From positions 1-57,937 of the forward strand of contig CAINDO010000407.1 of the NCBI GenBank assembly GCA_903847385.1: 57,937 bases of DNA, read 5' to 3'. A program made the translations under genes and the position numbers. Numbering within the stretch: the first letter of the stretch is position 1; each line of letters begins with the position of its first letter. The notes below the pieces were generated by a model. The model saw only the letters and a program-made list of their open reading frames with translations, did no database searches and was not told where the DNA came from. Origin of the DNA: an uncultured Myxococcales bacterium (GTDB lineage: Bacteria; Myxococcota_A; Bradymonadia; UBA7976; UBA1532). Shown here in pieces: positions 41,648 through 50,047 of this stretch.

Positions 41648-43900
41648 ATGATGTCCGTGGAAGCGATCATCACGTGTGATGCCGAGGGGCGCATCGTGGG
41701 CTGGAGTCCGGCCGCGTCGGCGCTCCTGGGCTGGTCGCCGGCGCAGGTGGCCGGGCGTCCGCTCGTAGAGCTTTTGCCCGAGAGCGAGCGCGCGGCCTGG
41801 CAGGCCGAGGTCGCGCGGCTCGGCGCGGGCTGTGGCGTCGTTCCGTTCTCGGGTCGACGCGCGTGCGCGGACGCCACCTGGGTGGACGTCGCCGGGCAGA
41901 TGACCCCCGTGCTCGATCTGGACGGCCGCCTGGTCGCGCTGACCGAGATCCTGCGACCGCGGGTCGCACCGAGCGCCTCGTCGCCGCAAGCCGAGCGCTT
42001 CGAGACCGTCTTCCGCGGCAGCCCCGTGGCCCTGGCCGTCGTCCGGCGCTCGGACATGTGCCTGCTCGAGGTCAACGACGCCTTCTGCACGCTCCTGGGC
42101 CGGCCCCGCGCCGAGCTCGAGGGCATGGTCGGGTCGGACTGGGCCCGCGAACTCCGTGATCCTCAGGCGGAGGCCATCGCGCGCCGCGTCGAGGCGGACG
42201 GCCAGGTGCGCGGCGTGGACCTGATGCTCACGCCGGTGGACGGCCCCACGCGCCACGTGCTCGTCACCGCGGAGCCGCTCGACCTCGGGGGCGCGGCCTG
42301 CGCGCTGCTCTGCATGACGGACGTGACGCAGCTTCGGGCGCTGGCCGCGGCCCAGGTCATCGCGGAGACGCGCCTGAATCAGGTGGCGCGCGCCATCCGC
42401 GAGGTCTTCTGGTTCGTCTCGGCCGACGGCGAGCGCTTCGACTTCATCAGCCCGGCGTTCGAACAGATCTGGGGGCGCCCCGCGCCGGCGCCGGGCGCCG
42501 GTCTGGACGTGTGGCGCGAGGCGCTCTGGCCCGAGGACCTCGTCGCCGTGCAGGAGGGCCTCATCCGCCTGCGCGGGGGCGAACCCGCCGAGGTGGAGTA
42601 CCGGATCCAGCGACCGGACGGCGAGACCCGGTGGATCCGCAGCCGGGGCTTCCCGCAGTTCGGGCCGGACGGCGCGCTCCTGGGCTTCGCCGGCGTGGCC
42701 GAGGACGTGACCGCGGCGAAGTCGCTGGAGGCCAACCTGCGGCAGGCGGCCAAGATGGAGTCCATGGGTCAGCTCGCCGGGGGCGTGGCCCACGACTTCA
42801 ACAACCTGCTGACCGTGATCGGCGGGGCGAGCGAGTGCCTGCGCGAGTTCGTGCCCGCGGACACCGACTCGGCCGACCTGCTCGGCGAGATCCAGCGGGC
42901 CGTCGACCGTGCGACGACGCTCACGCGACAACTGCTCGCGTTCAGTCGGCAAGAGGTCATGGAGCTGCGCGTCGTGGCGCCGAACGACGTCGTGCGCGAC
43001 TCGCTCAAGCTGCTGCGGCGCCTGCTCGGTGAGGACGTCGACCTCAAGGTCGAGCTGGACTTCGAGCTGCCGCGCGTGGCCATCGACCCGGGTCTGTGGG
43101 TCTCGGTGCTCATCAACCTGGCGGCCAACGCGCGGGATGCCATGCCCAAGGGGGGCCGGCTCACGCTGCGGACCCGCGTCGAGCGCCCGATCGAGCAGGA
43201 GACGCGCACCGGTGGCGCGGCGCATGGCCTGCCGTGGGTGATCTTCGAGGTCGCCGACAACGGCATCGGTATCCCGGAGCCGCTGCGGGCGCGGGTGTTC
43301 GAGCCGTTCTTCACCACCAAGCCCGAGGGGCGCGGCACGGGGCTCGGCCTGGCCGTGGTCCACGGGATCGTGCAGCAGTCCGGCGGCACCATCACGGTCC
43401 TGCCCGGCGAGGCGGGCCACGGCACCTGCTTCCGCATCGCTTTGCCCCGGGCCGAGGGCGCGGCGACGGACCTCTCGCCGGAGCAGCCCACGCCGCTGCC
43501 GCGGGACGGCGGCTCCGAGACGGTGCTGGTCGTCGAGGACGAGCCCGCGCTGCGCCGCGTGGCCACCCGCATCCTGCGCCTGGCCGGCTATCGTGTGCTC
43601 GAAGCCGGGGACGCCCGCGAGGCGCTCGACCTGGCCGCGCGGCACGTGGGCGCCATCGATCTGCTGTTCACGGACGTGGTCATGCCCGGCATGAGCGGCC
43701 CGGAGCTGGCGCGGGCGATGGAGTCGGCCGGCCGCGCCGCCACCCGCGTGCTCTACACGAGCGGCTTCGTCGAAGGGGCCAAGGCGCGCCACGGCGTCGA
43801 GGTGCCCGAGAGCGCCTTCGTGCGCAAACCCTACGTCGCCCGCGAGCTTCTGCGGCGTGTGCGGATCGCCCTGGGAGCCGAGGCCTCCGCGGCCGGCTGA
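41648..43900 (+). CDS. Hybrid histidine kinase with three PAS domains
   Basis: 750 residues, soluble. PAS units at about 3-105, 120-235 (FRGSPVALAVVRRSDMCLL) and 240-355 (WFVSADGERFDFISPAFEQI). The kinase has the HisKA box AGGVAHDFNNLLTVIG with the phospho-His at 382, the N-box INLAANARDAMP, G1 VADNGIGIP and GRGTGLGLAVVHGIV. A receiver domain from about 620 (VLVVEDEP, LLFTDVVMPGMSG with Asp676) completes the phosphorelay. No cognate regulator is adjacent. ATG 41648 and 41651 are equivalent candidates. Confidence 0.92.
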   Translation: MMSVEAIITCDAEGRIVGWSPAASALLGWSPAQVAGRPLVELLPESERAAWQAEVARLGAGCGVVPFSGRRACADATWVDVAGQMTPVLDLDGRLVALTEILRPRVAPSASSPQAERFETVFRGSPVALAVVRRSDMCLLEVNDAFCTLLGRPRAELEGMVGSDWARELRDPQAEAIARRVEADGQVRGVDLMLTPVDGPTRHVLVTAEPLDLGGAACALLCMTDVTQLRALAAAQVIAETRLNQVARAIREVFWFVSADGERFDFISPAFEQIWGRPAPAPGAGLDVWREALWPEDLVAVQEGLIRLRGGEPAEVEYRIQRPDGETRWIRSRGFPQFGPDGALLGFAGVAEDVTAAKSLEANLRQAAKMESMGQLAGGVAHDFNNLLTVIGGASECLREFVPADTDSADLLGEIQRAVDRATTLTRQLLAFSRQEVMELRVVAPNDVVRDSLKLLRRLLGEDVDLKVELDFELPRVAIDPGLWVSVLINLAANARDAMPKGGRLTLRTRVERPIEQETRTGGAAHGLPWVIFEVADNGIGIPEPLRARVFEPFFTTKPEGRGTGLGLAVVHGIVQQSGGTITVLPGEAGHGTCFRIALPRAEGAATDLSPEQPTPLPRDGGSETVLVVEDEPALRRVATRILRLAGYRVLEAGDAREALDLAARHVGAIDLLFTDVVMPGMSGPELARAMESAGRAATRVLYTSGFVEGAKARHGVEVPESAFVRKPYVARELLRRVRIALGAEASAAG

Positions 43901-43919
43901 GCCCGGGCGGTGGGTCGCG

Positions 43920-45347
43920 TCAGGGCACCGTGGCCGTGGCGGCGGGGCGGGGGCCCGCGGGCTGCGGGGGCGTGAAGACCACCGCGGCCTCGCTCACGGC
44001 CCCCTGGACGCCGCGGCTGTTGACCGGCCAGATGCGGATGCGGCCGCCCTCGGGGCCGAGGGACCACGTCACGGCGTCCGCCTGCGTCTCCACGGGCGCG
44101 GCGTCGCCGATCTGCACGCGGAACGCCCGGAAGCCGGGTGTGTACGTGTCCAGGTGCACCCGGACGGAGTTCTCGCCGGGCATCGCCTCGAAGGCCATCT
44201 GCGCGGCGTCCACGGTGAAGTACAGGTCGCCGGGGCGGTTGGTCAGCTCGCCATCGTAGGTGCGCAGCCAGCCGGCGCCCAGGTCCGCGAAGGCCAGCTC
44301 CCGCGTGGCGCGGGGGTGCCCCTTGGGGTAGTCCACGGACAGGTAGTCGTTGCGCATCGCCACGGAGAAGGTCCAGTACGCGCCCAGGAGCACGCCGCCC
44401 TCGCTCTCGCCGAGGCGAAGGTCGATGCGCGGCGCCCGCACGCTGCCCCGCAGGAGCTGCAGGCCGCCGAGGGCCTCGGGGTGGGCGGCGAACCACTGCA
44501 CCCGCATGGGGGCCGAGTCCTCGCGACCCTGGGCGTGCAGTTCGCGCCGGTAGGTGGCGTAGCCGGTCATGAACAGGTCGTGCAGGTCCCAGGCGTTCTG
44601 GAACGCGCCGTCCCGCGCGTACATCAGGTCGAAGTCGGGATCGGACAGCACCCACTTGCGCTGGCCGTGGTGGAAGACCTCGACGCTGGCGTGCCAGTCG
44701 CGGACGTCGATGCCGTTGGCGACGACCCGCGCCGGCCGCCCGAGCGCCGCCAGGGCCTGCACCATCAGGAGCGAGTAGTAGTAGCAGGTCAGGGTGCCGC
44801 CCGCCGCCACGCGGTCCAGGATGGCGTCCGCGCTCGGGGCCACGCCCGAGACGGTGGTGCCGGCGTCGTCCTCGACGTGGGGCGCGCGCGTGCGGATGTG
44901 GGTGGTCAGGGCGCGCAGCAGGGCGTCCTCGTCCGTGTCGGCGGCGCGGAAGGCGCCGAGGCCCAGGCGCTCGATCAGGCGGTCGAGCGCGGGGTCGTTC
45001 GGGTCCTGCCAGGCGAACTCGGCGTTGGACCGCACGATGGGGCCGTTGACCAGCCGGACGCGGTCGATGGAGCGCCCTGGAAACGCCAGCGCCAGGGCGG
45101 CGCGCAGGGCGGTCTCGTCCGTCGCCTGCCGCTGGGCGGGCCCGAAGGCGGGGCCCGTCTCCGGGCGGTGGGGTTCGCCGTGGCGCCACTCCGCGACGGG
45201 CCCGGCGACCTGCTGCACCAGCGTGGCGCGCACGCGCGGCGGCATGGCCCGCCAGGCGTTGAGCCCGACAAACGTCACGCCGGCGCAGGCGAGCCCGACG
45301 AGGGCGAGGCGCGCGAGGCGGCGCCGGAGGGGGCTGGGCTCGGTCAT
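43920..45347 (-). CDS. Membrane-anchored transglutaminase-like protein
   Basis: 475 residues. A basic N-terminus and one membrane helix (LARLALVGLACAGVTFVGL) precede a transglutaminase-like core: GGTLTCYYYSLLMVQALAAL with the nucleophilic Cys near 185, RDWHASVEVF with His near 215 and LSDPDFDLMY with Asp near 235, the usual Cys-His-Asp order. Over 200 residues of beta-rich sequence follow (SVRVHLDTYTPGFRAFRVQI). Probably peptidase- or transglutaminase-active in the periplasm; the substrate is unknown. ATG 45347 is four bases after the beta-CASP gene stop. Confidence 0.75.
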   Translation of the reverse strand: MTEPSPLRRRLARLALVGLACAGVTFVGLNAWRAMPPRVRATLVQQVAGPVAEWRHGEPHRPETGPAFGPAQRQATDETALRAALALAFPGRSIDRVRLVNGPIVRSNAEFAWQDPNDPALDRLIERLGLGAFRAADTDEDALLRALTTHIRTRAPHVEDDAGTTVSGVAPSADAILDRVAAGGTLTCYYYSLLMVQALAALGRPARVVANGIDVRDWHASVEVFHHGQRKWVLSDPDFDLMYARDGAFQNAWDLHDLFMTGYATYRRELHAQGREDSAPMRVQWFAAHPEALGGLQLLRGSVRAPRIDLRLGESEGGVLLGAYWTFSVAMRNDYLSVDYPKGHPRATRELAFADLGAGWLRTYDGELTNRPGDLYFTVDAAQMAFEAMPGENSVRVHLDTYTPGFRAFRVQIGDAAPVETQADAVTWSLGPEGGRIRIWPVNSRGVQGAVSEAAVVFTPPQPAGPRPAATATVP

Positions 45348-45351
45348 GCGC

Positions 45352-46737
45352 TCAGGCCAGGACGACGCGCTCGCCGTCCCGCGCGGCGCGCGCACGGTAG
45401 CCGCGACCCCGGAGGGCGTCGACGAGGCCGTCACAGGCCTCGGGCTCGCCATGGGTGACGAAGATCTCGCCGGGGCGGGCCTCGGCGCCGTCGATCCAGG
45501 CGAGCAGCTCGGTCTGGTCGGCGTGGCCGCTGACGCCCTGCAGCTCGCAGATCTGGGCGTTCACCGGAATGTAGCGGCCGTGGATCTTGATCTCCGGCGC
45601 GCCGTCCAGCAGCAGCCGCCCGCGTGTGCCCGAGGCCTGGTAGCCCACGAAGAGCACGGTGGTGCGCGGGTCCGGCAGGCGCTTGCGCAGGTGGAACAGC
45701 ACCCGCCCCCCCGTGGCCATGCCCGAAGACGACAGGATGATGCACGCGCCGTGGTGCATGTTGATGTTCTTCGAGTCGACCACGTTGGCGCAGAAGTCCG
45801 TGTGGGTGGGCCACACACGCTCGCCGGTGACCTGGCCGAGGGCGCCGAACTTGGTCTCGCGGGCGAAGCGCAGGTAGGTGCCCGTGCACTCGACGCCCAA
45901 GGGCGAGTCCACGAACACCGGCAGGGACGGGATCTTGCGGCTGGCCTCGAGCTGCTTGAGCAGCCAGAGCATGTCCTGCATGCGGCCCGCGGCGAAGACC
46001 GGGATGATCAGCGCACCATCGCGCGCGGCGCTGCGGTTCACGATGTCCGCCAGGGCCTCGCGGACGTCGATGTCCGGGCGCTTGCGGTCGCCGTAGGTGG
46101 CCTCGCAGATCAGGTAGTCGACGGCGGGCAGGGGCTCGGGGGGGCTGTGGAGCTCGCTGTTGCTGCGGCCGAGGTCCCCGCTGAAGAACACGCGTTTGGT
46201 CCCCAGGTCGCCGTTCAACGTGAACAGCACGCTCGACGCGCCGAGCAGATGGCCCGAACGGCGGAACTGCGCGTTCAGCTGCGGCGCCAGCGTGAAGGGC
46301 TGGTGGAACGGCAGGCCGCGGAGCTGCTTGATGGCCGTCTTGGCGTCCTGCGTGGTGAACAGGGGGCGCGCCGGGCGGTGTTTGGAGAAGCCGCGGTAGT
46401 TGGCGTACTCGGCCTCGTGCTCCTGGATCTGCGCGGCGTCCAGCAGCAGGTTGTCCACCAGGTCCGCCGTGGGGGGCGTGGCGAAGATGGGGCCGTCGAA
46501 CCCGTGGCTGACCAGGCGGGCGATGCCGCCGGCGTGGTCCAGGTGGGCGTGGGTGAGGAAGACGGCGTCCACCTCGGCCGGATCGACGGGCATCGCCTGC
46601 CAGTTGCGCGCGCGCAGTGCGCGGGAGCCCTGGAAGAGGCCGCAGTCGACGAGCACGCGGACGTCGTCCGCCTCGAGCAGGTAACGCGAGCCCGTGATCG
46701 TGCCCGCGCCGCCGAGGAACTGAAGGTTGAGAAGCAC
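45352..46737 (-). CDS. Beta-CASP metallo-beta-lactamase RNase-like protein
   Basis: 461 residues. LTHAHLDHAGGIARL near residue 58 has the zinc-binding HxHxDH, FSGDLGRS the further Asp, CEATYGDR the beta-CASP link, ALIIPVFAAGRMQDML motif A, SSSGMATGGRVLFHL motif B/C and GVSGHADQTEL the last His. This is the CPSF-like RNA exo/endonuclease family, cytoplasmic. GTG 46737 is the only plausible start, and it has no strong ribosome site. It diverges from the MerR gene and forms an operon with the transglutaminase-like gene. Confidence 0.85.
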   Translation of the reverse strand: MLLNLQFLGGAGTITGSRYLLEADDVRVLVDCGLFQGSRALRARNWQAMPVDPAEVDAVFLTHAHLDHAGGIARLVSHGFDGPIFATPPTADLVDNLLLDAAQIQEHEAEYANYRGFSKHRPARPLFTTQDAKTAIKQLRGLPFHQPFTLAPQLNAQFRRSGHLLGASSVLFTLNGDLGTKRVFFSGDLGRSNSELHSPPEPLPAVDYLICEATYGDRKRPDIDVREALADIVNRSAARDGALIIPVFAAGRMQDMLWLLKQLEASRKIPSLPVFVDSPLGVECTGTYLRFARETKFGALGQVTGERVWPTHTDFCANVVDSKNINMHHGACIILSSSGMATGGRVLFHLRKRLPDPRTTVLFVGYQASGTRGRLLLDGAPEIKIHGRYIPVNAQICELQGVSGHADQTELLAWIDGAEARPGEIFVTHGEPEACDGLVDALRGRGYRARAARDGERVVLA

Positions 46738-46774
46738 GGCCGCACCATAACGGTTTTTCTGGCCAGAGAATATG

Positions 46775-46803
46775 TTGACAGCAATTGCTGATACTGTTAG
46801 CTT
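46775..46803 (+). promoter_or_regulatory. Promoter and MerR-type operator
   Basis: TTGACA (46775-46780) and TAGCTT (46798-46803) are 17 bp apart. A perfect 12-bp palindrome, CAGCAATTGCTG (46779-46790), overlaps the -35 and the spacer, where MerR regulators bind. The start would be at about 46810, directly at the GTG (46811), so the mRNA may be leaderless. Confidence 0.5.
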
Positions 46804-46810
46804 TGTCCTC

Positions 46811-47377
46811 GTGAAGCTCGAACCCCTCACCGACACCGAATGGGACCTCGAAGGCGTCTGCGTCCAGGCCGCCGACGTGCTCGCCGCCACCGGCGCCGGC
46901 GCGACGGACGCCCGGGTGCGCGACGTGCCGGACGCCCGCACGGTGCGCTACTACCAGAGCATCGGCCTGCTCGACCGCCCCGTGCGGTACGACGGCCGCA
47001 AGGCCATCTACGCCTACCGCCATCTGCTCCAGATGGTGTGCGTGAAGCTGCTGCAGGCGCAGGGGCTCTCCCTGGCCCAGGTGCAGCAGGCCCTCGCGGT
47101 GGCGACCACTGCCCAGCTGGAGCGCGCCGTCGCCGAAGCGCTCGCCGGCCGGGCGACCGCCGCGCCGACGCCCGTGCCGCCGCCGCCGACGCCGCCGACC
47201 CAGCCCACCGCCCCGTGGCAGACGCGGGAGCTGGCCCCCGGCGTGCTCGTCACGATTGACGTGAACCGCCACCCCGATCCCGAAGCCCTGTTCTCGCGCT
47301 TGAAGCAGTTGTCGTCCGAGAGCCCCCAGACCCCCGTGACCCCCGTGACCCCAAAACAGGAGAAGCACCGCCCATGA
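46811..47377 (+). CDS. MerR-family transcription regulator
   Basis: 188 residues from GTG 46811. DARTVRYYQSIGLLDRPVRY near residue 36 is the MerR wing-helix signature, and YRHLLQMVCVKLLQAQGLSL the second helical part. The C-terminal half is Pro-rich (PPPPTPPTQP) and has no Cys-based metal site, so the signal is unknown. An upstream ATG (46772) exists in frame, but using it would place the promoter elements inside the coding region. The gene's stop overlaps the next ATG (ATGA), so regulator and VIT-VWA protein are made together. Confidence 0.8.
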   Translation: MKLEPLTDTEWDLEGVCVQAADVLAATGAGATDARVRDVPDARTVRYYQSIGLLDRPVRYDGRKAIYAYRHLLQMVCVKLLQAQGLSLAQVQQALAVATTAQLERAVAEALAGRATAAPTPVPPPPTPPTQPTAPWQTRELAPGVLVTIDVNRHPDPEALFSRLKQLSSESPQTPVTPVTPKQEKHRP

Positions 47378-49980
47378 CCTCCGTCGCCGTCAACGTCAAC
47401 GTGAACGTCCAGATCGCCCAGGCCACCCGCATCGAGTGCCCGGTGGTGCCCACCCTGTGCCCGCCCCCCAAGCGCGAGGACGACACCGGCCTCGGCGGCC
47501 TGGTGGCCCTCGGCACCGGCCGCGCGCTGCCCCTGCGCAGCGTCAAGGTCCGCTCGGAGATCGTGGGCAACTGCGCCCGCACCGTGGTCGAGCAGCGGTT
47601 CGGCAACGACCTGAGCGAGCCCATCGAGGCGGTGCACATCTTCCCGCTCCCGCCGGCGGGGGCCGTGGTCGAGATGGAGCTGCACGCGGGCGACACGGTG
47701 GTCGTCGCCGACTGCCGCGAGAAAGAAGAAGCGACGCGCACCTTCGAGGCGGCGCGGCAGTCCGGGCACCGCGCGGCGCTCCTCACCCAGGAGCGGGCGG
47801 ACGTCCACACGCTGCGGGTCACGCGCATCCCGCCGGGGGCGGAGATCCGGGTCCGCATCGTCGTCATCCAGGCCATCGAGTCTCAGGACGGCCTCTTCCG
47901 CTGGCGGTTCCCGACCGTGGTCGCGCCCCGTTACCACAGCGGCACGCCCGTCGGTCACGCCGGCCCCGGCACGGCGGCGGACACCGACCGCGTCCCCGAC
48001 GCCTCGCGCATCTCGCCGCCGATCCGCCTCTCGGGCGGCACCGAGCTCGATCTCGAGGTCGAGGTCCGCGGGCCGGTGTCGGAGATCAGCGCGTCGTCGC
48101 ACGCCGTGGCGATGAAGATGGGCGGCGGCAACGTGCGCGTCGCCCCGGCCGGGAACGCCACGCTCGACCGCGACTTCGTGCTCGCCTTCGGCCTCGCGGA
48201 CGCCCAGGAGACGGCCCTCCGCGCCTTCACGGACGGCACCTGTACGCTCGTCGTCGCCTGCGCGCCCCGGGACCGCGTGCCCACCGCCGTGCCCCGGGAT
48301 GCCGTCTTCGTGGTCGACATCTCCGGCTCGATGGACGGCGAGAAGATGACCTCGGCGAAGGCGGCCATCACCGCGGCGCTGCACGGTCTGCTCCCCGGCG
48401 ATCGCTTCCGCGTCATCGCCTTCGACGACAGCCTCGAGCATTTCCGACCGGATTTCGTCGAGTACGGCGACGCGACGCTGACCGCCGCGGACGCCTGGAT
48501 CGACCGCCTCGCCCCCCGCGGCGGCACGGAGATGCTGCCGGCGATCCAGGCCGCGCTCGCCGGCGCCACGCCCGCGGGCCGAATGCGCACGGTGCTGTTC
48601 GTCACGGACGGCCAGGCCTCGAACGACCAGGAGCTCGTGGCGGCCGTGGCCAACCGCCGTGGCACGGCCCGATTCTTCACGCTGGGCATCGACACGGCGG
48701 TGAACGAGGCCCTGATGACGCGCCTCGCCCGCGTCGGCGGCGGCGTGTGCGAGATCGCCACCCCCCAGGACGACATCGAGGAGACGGTCGCCCGCCTGGA
48801 GTCCCGCTTCGGGCTGCCCCTGGTCGACGGCCTCGTCGTGGAGAACGGCGACCCGGCCCGCCCCGAGCCCGCCGTGCTCTTCGCCGGTCGCCCGGCCACG
48901 CTGCTGCTCGCCGGCAGCCCGGAGAAGGTCGTCGTGCGCGGTCAGGCGCCGGGTGGCGAGTTCCGCGCCGAGGCCGTGCCCGTCCGCGTCGACTTCCCCC
49001 TCTCCGCCCTGTGGGCCCGCGAGCGCATCGGCTACCTGGAGGACCGCCTGGTCCTCAAGCCCCTGGAGGAGGAGGCCCTGCGCCCGGAGATCCTGCGGCT
49101 CGGCCTGGTGCACCACCTGGCCACGCGTTTCACCGCCTTCGTCGCCGTCGAGCGCCAGAAGGTGATCGGCACCCCGGGCGACGTGAAAGAGATCGTGCAG
49201 CCCGTCGAGCTGCCCCAGGGCTGGAGCGAGGACTTCCGCGGCGGCGGGCTCGGCGCCGGCGGCTTCGCGGCGGGCACGACGGGCGCGATGCCCCCGCCCC
49301 CGGCGTCGCCGATGCCCATGCGTCCGGTGATGATGCCCTCGCCGCGCGCGGCCGCCATGGCCCCGCCGCCGCCGGCCCCGATGATGGCCCCCGGCGGCCC
49401 GCGGGTCGACATGGACGAGGCCGCCGAGCCGGCCCCGAGCATGACCGCGGCCCCCAAGGGCGGTCTCGGCGGTCTCGTGGGCAAGGCCAAGGACATGCTG
49501 AGCCGCAAGCGGTCCGCGCCCCCGCCGCCCCCGGCCGAGGCCGAGGCCGCCTGGGACGACGAGGCGGACGACGCGGTGTTCAGCGCCGCGGACGGTCTGT
49601 TCGAGTCGGCGCGCGAGGAGAAGGCGTCGAAGACGGAGGCCGGCCACCTGCCGGATGCCACGCAGGTGGCGGCGGCCCTGGCCAAGTCGCAGAAGGCCGA
49701 CGGCAGCTTCGCCGGCGACGCCCTGCGCACCGCCGCGGCCCTGCTCGCCCTGGTGCTGCTGGGCAACACCCGCCGCGCCGGCCCGCGCAGCCGCGTGGTG
49801 CTGAAGGCCGCGACGTGGCTCGACGCCCACCGCGCGGTCACCGGAGTGGCCGCCGCGCTCGACGCCCTCGAGGCCGCCGAGCGAGGCGAGACGCCGAAGG
49901 GCACCAAGGCCTGGGACACCCTGCGCGCCGCCGGCGCCGAGGGCGGCTACCTGGTGCTCGTCGAGCGCACGCTGGCCTGA
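47374..49980 (+). CDS. VIT-VWA domain protein
   Basis: 868 residues, no signal peptide. An N-terminal Val/Asn stretch leads to a VIT domain at about 45-175 (VEQRFGNDLSEPIEAVHIF, TRIPPGAEIRVRIV) as in inter-alpha-trypsin inhibitor heavy chains. A VWA domain at about 305-485 has an intact metal site: FVVDISGSMDGEKM, GGTEMLPAIQ and FVTDGQASND. After the VIT/VWA-associated region (LVLKPLEEEALRPEILRLGL) comes a Pro/Met/Ala linker and a helical C-terminal domain (LPDATQVAAALAKSQKADGS). Cytoplasmic VIT-VWA proteins of bacteria are of unknown role; pairing with MerR suggests stress or signal response. Confidence 0.88.
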   Translation: MTSVAVNVNVNVQIAQATRIECPVVPTLCPPPKREDDTGLGGLVALGTGRALPLRSVKVRSEIVGNCARTVVEQRFGNDLSEPIEAVHIFPLPPAGAVVEMELHAGDTVVVADCREKEEATRTFEAARQSGHRAALLTQERADVHTLRVTRIPPGAEIRVRIVVIQAIESQDGLFRWRFPTVVAPRYHSGTPVGHAGPGTAADTDRVPDASRISPPIRLSGGTELDLEVEVRGPVSEISASSHAVAMKMGGGNVRVAPAGNATLDRDFVLAFGLADAQETALRAFTDGTCTLVVACAPRDRVPTAVPRDAVFVVDISGSMDGEKMTSAKAAITAALHGLLPGDRFRVIAFDDSLEHFRPDFVEYGDATLTAADAWIDRLAPRGGTEMLPAIQAALAGATPAGRMRTVLFVTDGQASNDQELVAAVANRRGTARFFTLGIDTAVNEALMTRLARVGGGVCEIATPQDDIEETVARLESRFGLPLVDGLVVENGDPARPEPAVLFAGRPATLLLAGSPEKVVVRGQAPGGEFRAEAVPVRVDFPLSALWARERIGYLEDRLVLKPLEEEALRPEILRLGLVHHLATRFTAFVAVERQKVIGTPGDVKEIVQPVELPQGWSEDFRGGGLGAGGFAAGTTGAMPPPPASPMPMRPVMMPSPRAAAMAPPPPAPMMAPGGPRVDMDEAAEPAPSMTAAPKGGLGGLVGKAKDMLSRKRSAPPPPPAEAEAAWDDEADDAVFSAADGLFESAREEKASKTEAGHLPDATQVAAALAKSQKADGSFAGDALRTAAALLALVLLGNTRRAGPRSRVVLKAATWLDAHRAVTGVAAALDALEAAERGETPKGTKAWDTLRAAGAEGGYLVLVERTLA

Positions 49981-49999
49981 TCGGCCCTTGCCAAAGACG

Positions 50000-50044
50000 C
50001 CCCGGCGGGGTGAGGCTGCGGGCCTTCGCCCTCGCCGGAGCCTC
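50000..50044 (+). repeat. Two hairpins in front of phoD
   Basis: CCCC-GGC-GGGG (50000-50010) may end the VIT-VWA operon. GAGGCT (50012-50017) pairs with AGCCTC (50039-50044), with an inner GGGC-CTTC-GCCC stem, and covers part of the GGAG ribosome site (50037-50040) of the next gene. Confidence 0.35.
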
Positions 50045-50047
50045 GCC

